Source: an uncultured Fusobacterium sp.
GTDB lineage: Bacteria > Fusobacteriota > Fusobacteriia > Fusobacteriales > Fusobacteriaceae
DNA: 7,663 bases
NCBI GenBank assembly: GCA_900542625.1
Contig: UQOH01000088.1
Coordinates: 1-7,663 of the forward strand
Direction of reading: 5' to 3'
This document shows, in pieces, positions 1 through 6,165 of this stretch; the first letter of the stretch is position 1; every line of letters starts with the position of its first letter. Below the pieces are notes generated by a model. It was given only the letters and a program-made list of their open reading frames with translations. It had not been told where the DNA came from and ran no database searches. The position numbers were made by a program, and so were the translations under genes.

Positions 1-23
1 ATAAATATATTATACAAAAGAAA

Positions 24-44
24 AGCGCGATGGACAATCGCGCT
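24..44 (-). terminator. Intrinsic terminator of the Nfn fusion gene
   Basis: A perfect 8-bp stem (24-31 AGCGCGAT with 37-44 ATCGCGCT) closes a 5-nt loop. It lies 16 nt past the stop codon of the minus-strand gene. Read on the minus strand, the stem is followed by TTTTCTTTTG, a T-rich release tract. The plus-strand side also has a T-rich run (46-53), so the hairpin could work in both directions if a convergent gene lies to the left of the window. Confidence 0.85.
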
Positions 45-60
45 ATTTTTTATTTTCTTT

Positions 61-2364
61 TTATTTTTTTTTACTGTTTTTCTTTTTTATATATTTATCA
101 ATGGCAGCGGCAGCTTTTTTCCCTGCTCCCATAGCAAGAATTACTGTTGCAGCACCGGAAACAGTATCTCCTCCTGCAAATACTCCCTCTTTTGTTGTCT
201 GTCCCTCTTCATCAGCCACAAGACATTTCCATTTGTTTATATCAAGTCCTTTTGTTGTAGATGAGATAAGAGGATTTGGAGCTGTTCCAAGAGCCATAAT
301 TACAGTGTCAACTTCCATAATAAACTCAGAATCAGGAATTTCTATAAAAGATGCTCTTCCAGATGCATCAGGCTCTCCAAGTTTTGTGTGAATACATCTC
401 ATACCGATTACATTTCCCTTTTCATCTCCAAGAATCTCTTTTGGAAGAGTAAGAGCATCAATTATAATTCCCTCTTCTTTTGCATGATGTACCTCTTCAA
501 GTCTTGCAGGGAAATCTTTTTCACTTCTTCTGTAAACAATGTGAGCCTCTGCTCCAAGTCTTTTGGCTGTTCTTACAGCATCCATAGCAACGTTTCCTCC
601 GCCGATAACAGCAACTTTTTTACCTGCTTTTACAGGTGTCTGATAATCTTCAAGATATGCTTTCATAAGATTTACCCTTGTAAGAAACTCATTTGCTGAG
701 AAAACGCCGTTAAGGTTTTCTCCGGGAATACCCATAAATTTAGGAAGTCCTGCTCCGCTTCCTATGAATACAGCCTCAAACCCCTCTTTTTCAAGAAGGT
801 CATCTACTGTTGCTGTTTTCCCGATAATTTCATTTGTAACAAAATTAACTCCAAGTTTTTTTATATTTTCAATCTCTTTCTGTACAACTTTATCTTTTGG
901 AAGTCTGAATTCAGGTATTCCGTAAGTAAGAACTCCTCCTGTTTTGTGAAGAGCCTCAAAAACTGTTACATTGTATCCCATTTTTGCAAGATCTCCGGCA
1001 GCAGTAAGTCCTGCAGGTCCGCTTCCTATAACAGCCACTTTATGATTATTTTTTTCAGGAAGTTCAATCTCAACAGCATGCTCAAGAAGATAATCTCCCA
1101 CAAATTTCTCAAGCTTTCCTATTGCAACAGCCTCTCCTTTAATTCCTAAAATACATTTTCCCTCACATTGAGTTTCCTGCGGGCATACTCTTCCGCACAC
1201 AGCAGGAAGAGAAGTATATTTTGTAAGTATCTTTCCTGCCTCTGCAATATTTCCTAATTTTATCTGCTGGATAAATGCAGGAATATCTATTGATACAGGG
1301 CACCCTTTCATACAAAGAGGATTTTTGCAGTTAAGACATCTTTCAGCCTCTCTTTGTGCCTCTTCCAATGTATATCCGAATGTTACCTCTTCAAAATTTG
1401 TCGCTCTCACTTTTGGGTCCTGCTCTCTTACAGGAACTCTTTTTCCTTTTTCTATATTTATTTCAGAATTTTCTGAATGATGATTACAGCACTGACACCC
1501 TGCAGCATGGTGTGTATCTCCGTCTTGTTTTTCAAGAAGAGCTCTTCCCTCTTCTGTTTTATACATTGCCTGTCTTCTCATTGCCTCATCAAAATTAACC
1601 TGATGTCCGTCAAATTCAGGACCGTCAACACAGGCAAATTTAACTTTATCTCCTATTGTAACACGGCATGCTCCGCACATTCCTGTTCCGTCAACCATAA
1701 GAGGATTTAAACTTACAGTAGTAGGAATGTTGTATTCTTTTGTTTTTAAACATACAAATTTCATCATAATCATAGGACCGATTGCAACAACATGGTCGTA
1801 ATGTTTGTTCTGATTTTTAATAAGCTCATCTATAAGCCCTGTTACCATTCCATGAAAACCATAAGAACCGTCATCAGTAGCAATATAAAGATTTTCAGCA
1901 ACAGCTTTCATCTCTTCTTCAAGAATTAAAATATTCTTTGTTTTTGCACCAATAATAACATCTGCTTTTATACCGTTCTCTTTCATCCATTTTACCTGCG
2001 GATAAACAGGAGCTGTTCCCACTCCTCCTGCAACAAAAAGAATATTTTTCTTTTTAAGTTCTTCTAAATCTTCATGCAGAAACTCACTTTCCTGTCCAAG
2101 AGGACCTGCAACATCTTGGAAGAAATCCCCTTCATTAAGTTTTCCCATATTCTCTGTACTTTTTCCTATTACAAAGAAAACGATAGTTACTGTTCCTCTT
2201 TCTCTGTCATAATCACATATAGTAAGAGGTATTCTCTCCCCGTGTTCATCTGTTTTTACTATTAAGAATTGTCCCGGTTTTGCTGATTGAGCAAGTGTTT
2301 TTGCCTCAACATCCATAAGACATATTTTTTCGCTGAGCCATTTTTTTCTTACAATTTTATACAT
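61..2364 (-). CDS. nfnAB: Fused NADH-dependent reduced ferredoxin:NADP+ oxidoreductase (NfnA-NfnB fusion)
   Basis: This is a 767-residue cytoplasmic flavoprotein. Residues 1-280 match the NfnA/SudB (PyrK-like) subunit: a FAD-binding RIPLTI motif at 44-49, a nucleotide-binding AGGVGTAP at 112-119, and the Asp/Cys set D224, C230, C233, C245 that ligates a [2Fe-2S] cluster in NfnA. Residues about 330-767 match NfnB/SudA, related to the glutamate synthase small subunit. They carry cysteines 343, 346, 351, 355 and 390, 394, 400, 404 for two [4Fe-4S] clusters, a FAD Rossmann motif GSGPAG (447-452), an NADP-type GGGNVAMD (588-595) followed by YRR (611-613), and a C-terminal FAD-contacting AGGD. The family couples NADPH, NADH and ferredoxin by flavin-based electron bifurcation. 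Total length equals NfnA plus NfnB plus a short linker. The linker at 285-296 is His/Cys-rich. The start is set by GGGAGGA at 2371-2377, 6 nt upstream. Automatic annotation often calls such fusions dihydroorotate dehydrogenase B subunit/glutamate synthase; no pyrD or gltB is present here, so I reject that role. Confidence 0.92.
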   Translation of the reverse strand: MYKIVRKKWLSEKICLMDVEAKTLAQSAKPGQFLIVKTDEHGERIPLTICDYDRERGTVTIVFFVIGKSTENMGKLNEGDFFQDVAGPLGQESEFLHEDLEELKKKNILFVAGGVGTAPVYPQVKWMKENGIKADVIIGAKTKNILILEEEMKAVAENLYIATDDGSYGFHGMVTGLIDELIKNQNKHYDHVVAIGPMIMMKFVCLKTKEYNIPTTVSLNPLMVDGTGMCGACRVTIGDKVKFACVDGPEFDGHQVNFDEAMRRQAMYKTEEGRALLEKQDGDTHHAAGCQCCNHHSENSEINIEKGKRVPVREQDPKVRATNFEEVTFGYTLEEAQREAERCLNCKNPLCMKGCPVSIDIPAFIQQIKLGNIAEAGKILTKYTSLPAVCGRVCPQETQCEGKCILGIKGEAVAIGKLEKFVGDYLLEHAVEIELPEKNNHKVAVIGSGPAGLTAAGDLAKMGYNVTVFEALHKTGGVLTYGIPEFRLPKDKVVQKEIENIKKLGVNFVTNEIIGKTATVDDLLEKEGFEAVFIGSGAGLPKFMGIPGENLNGVFSANEFLTRVNLMKAYLEDYQTPVKAGKKVAVIGGGNVAMDAVRTAKRLGAEAHIVYRRSEKDFPARLEEVHHAKEEGIIIDALTLPKEILGDEKGNVIGMRCIHTKLGEPDASGRASFIEIPDSEFIMEVDTVIMALGTAPNPLISSTTKGLDINKWKCLVADEEGQTTKEGVFAGGDTVSGAATVILAMGAGKKAAAAIDKYIKKKNSKKK

Positions 2365-2442
2365 AAATTTTCCTCCCTAAAGCTTTTCCAGAATATTATA
2401 CAATAATTTTTAATAAAAAATAAGGGTTCTTTTTTAAACCAG

Positions 2443-2473
2443 ATTATATACCTTAGAGTATACTCCATGTCAA
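2443..2473 (-). promoter_or_regulatory. Promoter of the Nfn gene with MerR-type spacing and operator dyad
   Basis: On the minus strand TTGACA (2468-2473) and TATAAT (2443-2448) are both perfect consensus but are separated by 19 bp rather than 17. The spacer contains a perfect 10-bp dyad GAGTATACTC (2456-2465), with further matching pairs outward (2454/2467 and 2452/2469). A long spacer with a centred dyad is the established signature of promoters activated by MerR-family regulators, which distort the DNA to realign the two hexamers. Start of transcription is expected near 2436, giving a leader of about 70 nt. No MerR gene is in the window, so the regulator and its signal are unknown. Confidence 0.75.
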
Positions 2474-2501
2474 TGAAAAAATAATATTTTTATGTTATAA
2501 T
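2473..2501 (+). promoter_or_regulatory. Promoter of the Gfo/Idh/MocA oxidoreductase gene
   Basis: A perfect TATAAT (2496-2501) is preceded by TG one base away (2493-2494), forming an extended -10. A weak -35, ATGAAA (2473-2478), lies 17 bp upstream and matches 4 of 6 consensus bases. It shares base 2473 with the -35 of the divergent Nfn promoter, so the two polymerases cannot readily bind at once. The ribosome binding site GGGGAGGA is at 2519-2526. Confidence 0.65.
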
Positions 2502-2536
2502 ACTACATATATAAACATGGGGAGGAAAAAGATAAA

Positions 2537-3511
2537 ATGGTAAGATTTGGTTTTATAGGTACAGGAAAAATAAGTGATAAATTTGCAGATGCTCTAAAGA
2601 AAACAGAAGGATGTATGATAACATCTATCTATTCAAGAACATATGAAAAAGGAAAAGAGTTTGCAGAGAAACATGGAATAGAAAACATTTTTACTTCTCT
2701 TGATGAAATGCTTGAAAGCGGAGTTGTAGATGCAGTGTATATAGCCTCTCCAAACGGGGCACATGCCTCACAAGCTGTTAAAGTTATGGAGCACAAAAAG
2801 CATGTTTTATGTGAAAAATCCATAGCAGCATCTGTGGAAGAACTTGATAAAATGATAGAAACAGCAAAAGAAAACAATGTTCTTTTAATGGAGGCAATGC
2901 GTCCTACATTAAATCCTAATTTCAAAATTATAAAAGATAATCTTCATAAAATAGGAGCAGTCAGAGGGATTAAAGCTGAATACTGTCAGTATTCATCAAG
3001 ATATGATAATCTGAAAAATGGAGAACTGACAAATATTTTTGACCCGAAACTTGCAGGAGGAGCTCTTTATGATATAGGAGTTTATCCTCTGTATGTTGTT
3101 ACAGCTATGTTTGGCAGACCGGAAGAATATTTTGGAATGAACTATGCTGTAAGCAGCGGAGCTGACGGACTTGGAAATATTATACTGAAATATCCTGATA
3201 AAATTGCATCTGTATTTTATTCAAAAATTACAGAGAGCCAGAACCCGTCAGAGATACAGGGAGAGTTAGGTTCTATATTAATAGATAAGATTTCTATGAT
3301 GAATAAGGTAAAAATAGTTTATAGAAATGGAGAAGAGGAAGAGATAGGGGTTGTTCCTGCTGAAAATGATATGATATATGAGGCACAGGAATTTATCTCT
3401 CTTATTGAAGAGGGAAAAACAGAATCTTCTGTAAATTCTCTTTCTGTTTCAAGAAAAGTTCTTGAAATTATTGAAAATACAGCAAATAAAAGCACATATT
3501 CAGGATTATAA
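2537..3511 (+). CDS. Gfo/Idh/MocA-family NAD(P)-dependent oxidoreductase
   Basis: This 324-residue cytoplasmic dehydrogenase belongs to the glucose-fructose oxidoreductase / inositol dehydrogenase / MocA family, which usually oxidises or reduces sugars, polyols or their derivatives. The N-terminal Rossmann fold begins with GFIGTGKIS (5-13). The family EKP motif appears as EKS (93-95), keeping the catalytic Lys94 but replacing Pro by Ser. The second domain has GGALYDIGVYPL (174-185), which supplies Asp179 and Tyr183. Tyr rather than His at this position is the arrangement in dihydrodiol dehydrogenase and glucose-fructose oxidoreductase. There is no signal peptide. The start is supported by GGAGGA at 2521-2526, 10 nt upstream. 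The gene stands alone: it diverges from the Nfn gene and converges on argG, with no sugar transporter or kinase nearby, so the substrate cannot be predicted. Family assignment is firm; specificity is not. Confidence 0.9.
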   Translation: MVRFGFIGTGKISDKFADALKKTEGCMITSIYSRTYEKGKEFAEKHGIENIFTSLDEMLESGVVDAVYIASPNGAHASQAVKVMEHKKHVLCEKSIAASVEELDKMIETAKENNVLLMEAMRPTLNPNFKIIKDNLHKIGAVRGIKAEYCQYSSRYDNLKNGELTNIFDPKLAGGALYDIGVYPLYVVTAMFGRPEEYFGMNYAVSSGADGLGNIILKYPDKIASVFYSKITESQNPSEIQGELGSILIDKISMMNKVKIVYRNGEEEEIGVVPAENDMIYEAQEFISLIEEGKTESSVNSLSVSRKVLEIIENTANKSTYSGL

Positions 3512-3516
3512 AGTTA

Positions 3517-3679
3517 TAAATAAGAATAAAATTTTCTAAAAAAAATATCAGTAGATTTATATTGCTCACAGAATGAAAACTTGAAACTCGTTTCACTCAA
3601 ACAGTCAAGTTTTCTGTATTCTGTTTCGCTGCATAAATTACACTGATATTTTTAATAGCGAAAATTTTATTCTTATTTA
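3517..3679. repeat. 163-bp MITE-like imperfect palindrome between convergent genes
   Basis: The outer arms are a perfect 20-bp inverted repeat (3517-3536 with 3660-3679). Nested inside are a perfect 12-bp pair (3541-3552 with 3642-3653), a 6-bp pair (3555-3560 with 3633-3638), and a 17-bp pair with a 3-nt bulge (3568-3584 with 3605-3624). The whole element can therefore fold into one long hairpin. It fills almost the entire gap between the stops of the oxidoreductase gene and argG and contains no convincing ORF. It may act as a two-way transcription barrier, but neither end has a clean T-tract. Size, terminal inverted repeats and position suggest a non-autonomous mobile element or intergenic palindromic repeat. 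No clear target duplication beyond a possible TA is visible. Confidence 0.7.
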
Positions 3680-3698
3680 AAAAATTTCGTTAATATTG

Positions 3699-4901
3699 TT
3701 ATTTTTTATTTCTTAATAATGCCTCTATTTTAATAGGAAGTCCGAAAAGATTTATAAATCCTTCAGCATCTTTTTGGTTATATACTGTGTCCTCTTCAAA
3801 TGTAGAGAAGTCTTCAGAATATAATGAATATTCAGATTCCATTCCGTTTAAAATTATATTTCCTTTGTAAAGTTTTAAGTTTACAGTTCCTGTTACAAAT
3901 TCCTGAGTTTCATCAACAAAAGCAGAAAGAGCTTTTCTGTATTTTGTAAACCATTGTCCGTTATAGATTAATTTTGCCATATCATGAGATAATTTCATTT
4001 TTGCCTGTAAAGAATCTCTGTCAACACATAATCTTTCTAATTCTTCATGAGCAAAGTATAAAATTGTTCCTCCCGGAGTTTCATATACTCCACGAGATTT
4101 CATTCCAACAAGACGGTTTTCAACAAGATCTATAACACCCACACCATGCTTTGCTCCAATCTCATTTAATTTATTGATAAGAGTTACACCATCAAGAGCC
4201 TCTCCGTTTAATTTTACAGGAACACCTTTTACAAACTCAATAGAAATACATTCAGGTGTATCAGAAGCTTTTTCTAAAGGAAGAACCCATTGAAGAACGT
4301 TGTCATAATCAGGTGAGTTGCTTGGGCTTTCAAGCTCCTGTCCTTCGTGGCTTATATGGAATAAATTTTCATCTCTGCTGTATGTAACAGTTTCTTTAAA
4401 TGGAAGTTCAATTCCATGTGATTTTAAGTAAGCTATTTCCTGAGAACGAGATTTAATATCCCAGATACGCCATGGAGCGATAATTTTCATATTTGGTGCA
4501 AGAGCTTTTATTCCAAGCTCAAATCTTACTTGGTCGTTTCCTTTTCCTGTTGCTCCATGCACTATATATTTTGCTCCTTCAAGTTCAGCTATTTCAACAA
4601 GAGCTTTTGCTATTACAGGTCTTGCTATTGAAGTTCCTAAAAGATATGTATTTTCATATTTTGCTCCTGATTTTATCATAGGGAAAATATATTCGTCCAC
4701 AAGTTCAGCTTTTTTGTCAACTGCATAGAATTTAGCAGCTCCTATCTGATAAGCTTTTTCTTCAACTGCTTTGAAATCATCTTTCTGTCCTACATCAACT
4801 GCCACTGCTACAACATCAAAATTATAATTTTCCTGTAACCAAGGTATGATAACTGAAGTATCAAGCCCTCCTGAATATGCTAAAACAACTTTTTCTTTCA
4901 T
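3699..4901 (-). CDS. argG: Argininosuccinate synthase
   Basis: This 400-residue cytoplasmic enzyme joins citrulline and aspartate with ATP to give argininosuccinate, AMP and pyrophosphate, the penultimate step of arginine synthesis. The N-type ATP pyrophosphatase loop AYSGGLDTS is at 8-16. Further family blocks are LLGTSIARP (87-95), HGATGKGNDQVRFE (115-128), YSRDENLFHISHEG (174-187) and, near the C-terminal region, GVIDLVENRLVGMKSRGVYE (20 residues). Length is normal for the family (about 400) and nothing is missing. The start is set by AGGAGG (4910-4915), 8 nt upstream. It lies 69 nt downstream of the binding-protein gene on the same strand, so co-transcription is likely. A 28-bp palindrome sits in that gap. 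argH is not in the window, so the final step must be encoded elsewhere or be absent. Confidence 0.97.
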   Translation of the reverse strand: MKEKVVLAYSGGLDTSVIIPWLQENYNFDVVAVAVDVGQKDDFKAVEEKAYQIGAAKFYAVDKKAELVDEYIFPMIKSGAKYENTYLLGTSIARPVIAKALVEIAELEGAKYIVHGATGKGNDQVRFELGIKALAPNMKIIAPWRIWDIKSRSQEIAYLKSHGIELPFKETVTYSRDENLFHISHEGQELESPSNSPDYDNVLQWVLPLEKASDTPECISIEFVKGVPVKLNGEALDGVTLINKLNEIGAKHGVGVIDLVENRLVGMKSRGVYETPGGTILYFAHEELERLCVDRDSLQAKMKLSHDMAKLIYNGQWFTKYRKALSAFVDETQEFVTGTVNLKLYKGNIILNGMESEYSLYSEDFSTFEEDTVYNQKDAEGFINLFGLPIKIEALLRNKK

Positions 4902-4936
4902 TATTTATTCCTCCTATTCCTTTTTACATAGATTGT

Positions 4937-4964
4937 GATTAAGAATAGAATTCTATTCTTAATC
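4937..4964. repeat. Perfect 28-bp palindrome between the binding-protein gene and argG
   Basis: GATTAAGAATAGAA (4937-4950) is followed directly by its exact reverse complement (4951-4964). As RNA it could form a stem of about 12 bp with a 4-nt loop. It begins 6 nt past the stop codon of the upstream gene. On neither strand is it followed by a T-tract, so it is not a standard terminator. It could be an operator, an mRNA stabilising or processing hairpin, or a remnant of a palindromic element. The GAAT/ATTC spacing does not fit a canonical ArgR box. Confidence 0.7.
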
Positions 4965-4970
4965 TAACAT

Positions 4971-5711
4971 TTATTCTTGTACAAAATATTTTTTCATTAA
5001 TTTGTCATAAGTTCCATTGTCTTTTAATACTTTAAGAGATTTGTTGATTTCATCTGCAAGAGCTTTGTTGTCTTTTCCAACAGCAATTGCATATTCTTCT
5101 TTTGCTACATCAGTATTGATTAATCCTAATTCAGGATTTTGTTTAGCATAGTTTTTAGCTGGTTCTGAATCAAGAACAACTGCATCAACTTTTCCTGCTT
5201 TAAGAGCCATGATTGCTTCACCTGTTCCGTTATATCTGTGAACTTTAACTCCTTCAATTTCACTTACTGCAATATCTCCAGTATATCCAAGAACAACTCC
5301 AACATCATGTCCTGCTAATTTATCAAAAGATTCAACAGCCGGTTTAGCTTTGTTTACTAATATCATTTGATTTGATACATAATATGATTCAGAGAAGTTA
5401 ACAAATTTCTTTCTGTCCTCAGTAGCACTCATTCCTGCTATAATAACATCTAATTTTTTAGATTGAAGAGCTGGTAAAAGTCCGTCAAAAGAGATGTTTT
5501 TCCACTCTACTGTTTTTCCCATTTGAGCTGCAAGAGCCTCCATAAGTTCCACGTCAAATCCAACTATTTTTCCGTTTTCCAAATACTCAAAAGGCTGAAA
5601 CTCTGCATTTGTTCCAACATAAAGAACATTTGAATTATCCTTTGCATAAGCACCAACAGCACCAAACACTACCATAAGCAGCATAACCACTTTCAACATA
5701 AATTTTTTCAT
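4971..5711 (-). CDS. Periplasmic amino-acid-binding protein of an ABC transporter (family 3 solute-binding protein)
   Basis: This 246-residue protein has a Sec signal peptide: a basic start MKKFMLK, a hydrophobic core to about residue 20, and a cleavage site after AYA (21-23). There is no lipobox Cys, so the mature protein should be free in a periplasm. The mature part has the polar-amino-acid-binding fold: GTNAEFQPFEY (33-43), GFDVELMEAL (51-60), SFDGLLPALQ (74-83), AGMSATEDRKKFVNFS (92-107), in which Arg100 is the usual ligand for the substrate carboxylate, and VVLDSEPAKNY (178-188), in which Asp181 is the usual ligand for the amino group. Exact specificity cannot be read, although the neighbouring argG makes arginine or citrulline plausible. 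No permease or ATPase gene lies beside it, so it must work with transporter parts encoded elsewhere. The start is set by AGGAGG (5719-5724), 7 nt upstream. Confidence 0.92.
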   Translation of the reverse strand: MKKFMLKVVMLLMVVFGAVGAYAKDNSNVLYVGTNAEFQPFEYLENGKIVGFDVELMEALAAQMGKTVEWKNISFDGLLPALQSKKLDVIIAGMSATEDRKKFVNFSESYYVSNQMILVNKAKPAVESFDKLAGHDVGVVLGYTGDIAVSEIEGVKVHRYNGTGEAIMALKAGKVDAVVLDSEPAKNYAKQNPELGLINTDVAKEEYAIAVGKDNKALADEINKSLKVLKDNGTYDKLMKKYFVQE

Positions 5712-5746
5712 AATCTTTCCTCCTTAAATTTTTTAAAAAAAATAAA

Positions 5747-5776
5747 ATTGTAAACAGTTTAATAAATTTTTGTATA
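5747..5776 (-). promoter_or_regulatory. Possible weak promoter of the binding-protein gene
   Basis: On the minus strand TACAAT (5747-5752) is a 5-of-6 match to the -10, and TATACA (5771-5776), 18 bp upstream, is a 4-of-6 match to the -35. The -35 overlaps the T-tract of the hairpin at 5781-5815, so the promoter would start right after that terminator. In such AT-rich DNA this could be chance. The alternative is read-through from the promoter at 6102-6130. Confidence 0.35.
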
Positions 5777-5780
5777 AAAA

Positions 5781-5815
5781 AAACAGATTAACTTTTTTTT
5801 AATGTTAATCTGTTT
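5781..5815 (-). terminator. Intrinsic terminator (or attenuator) upstream of the binding-protein gene
   Basis: A perfect 12-bp stem (5781-5792 AAACAGATTAAC with 5804-5815 GTTAATCTGTTT) closes an 11-nt loop. Read on the minus strand it runs directly into a run of Ts followed by ATAC, the form of a Rho-independent terminator, although the stem is AT-rich. It lies 117 nt past the stop of the small ORF at 5933-6049 and about 70 nt before the binding-protein gene. It probably ends the small transcript. It could also attenuate read-through into the binding-protein/argG unit. Confidence 0.65.
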
Positions 5816-5932
5816 AAATTACACTTATTCTGAGTATAATAAAAAATATGAGATAAAAGCTGATAAATTTTTAAATAAATATACAGCTTTCATACGTCTA
5901 ATACATAGGAAACAAAATAAAACTGCATATTT

Positions 5933-6049
5933 CTACTTGAAAAATTTATCTTTTAAATAATAAGCCGCACCTCTGTCAGATTCATTAAAAAAGATAACAT
6001 ATGAAGTTGTATTAAATTTCCTGTTCCTCATTTTTAATGTATGTAACAT
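5933..6049 (-). CDS. Small ORF, 38-residue protein of unknown function
   Basis: The ORF begins MLHTLKMRNRKFNTT and ends YYLKDKFFK, stopping at TAG. The start is supported by GGAGG (6056-6060), 6 nt upstream. A consensus-type promoter lies at 6102-6130 and a terminator at 5781-5815, so it looks like a self-contained transcription unit. The peptide is basic at the N-terminus (K6, R8, R10, K11), has a short hydrophobic patch YVIFF (17-21), then an acidic-polar stretch NESDRG and a basic tail. There is no transmembrane segment long enough to span a membrane and no signal peptide. I do not recognise the family. An internal start at Met7 is possible but lacks its own good ribosome binding site. It could also be a leader peptide or part of a regulatory RNA. 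The 117 nt between its stop and the terminator hold only a weak 7-bp hairpin (5856-5862 with 5884-5890). Confidence 0.55.
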   Translation of the reverse strand: MLHTLKMRNRKFNTTSYVIFFNESDRGAAYYLKDKFFK

Positions 6050-6101
6050 GGTGAGCCTCCTTTTTCTTAAATTTGTTTTTTGTTTTAATTTTTATGTAGC
6101 A

Positions 6102-6130
6102 ATAGTACACCTATTATTTTAATTTGTCAA
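6102..6130 (-). promoter_or_regulatory. Promoter of the small ORF transcript
   Basis: On the minus strand a perfect TTGACA (6125-6130) is followed 17 bp later by TACTAT (6102-6107), a 4-of-6 match to the -10. Transcription should begin near 6095, leaving about 45 nt before the ATG. A short 5-bp dyad (6101-6105 with 6111-6115) overlaps the -10 and could be a regulator site, but it is too short to claim. Confidence 0.6.
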
Positions 6131-6165
6131 CATTTTTTTTAAAAAATTTAAAAAAATAAAATATA

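Noticed and set aside
101..391. Plus-strand 96-codon ORF, and several similar plus-strand ORFs between 388 and 2265
   Set aside because: They lie antisense within the Nfn gene, which has full-length family motifs and a ribosome binding site. Their translations are low-complexity (Ser, Phe, Leu, Cys) and lack recognisable domains.
61..2364. Dihydroorotate dehydrogenase B subunit / glutamate synthase role for the fusion
   Set aside because: The domains are homologous, but neither the pyrD partner nor the large glutamate synthase subunit is present, and the domain order and cluster ligands match Nfn.
2629..2925. Minus-strand 98-codon ORF inside the Gfo/Idh/MocA gene
   Set aside because: Antisense shadow of a gene whose motifs are intact across this stretch.
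3517..3679. CRISPR array or simple terminator
   Set aside because: There are no direct repeats with regular spacers, and the pairing is far longer than a terminator and lacks a T-tract at either end.
4493..4681. Plus-strand 62-codon ORF inside argG
   Set aside because: Leu/Gln-rich antisense shadow over the conserved ArgG region.
4937..4964. ArgR operator in front of argG
   Set aside because: ArgR boxes have GAAT and ATTC halves about 4 bp apart. Here the matching halves are 8 bp apart or directly adjacent, so the fit is poor.
5816..5932. Riboswitch or T-box leader upstream of the binding-protein gene
   Set aside because: Only a 7-bp hairpin with a 21-nt loop is visible, with no conserved core of a known lysine, glycine or T-box leader that I can recognise.
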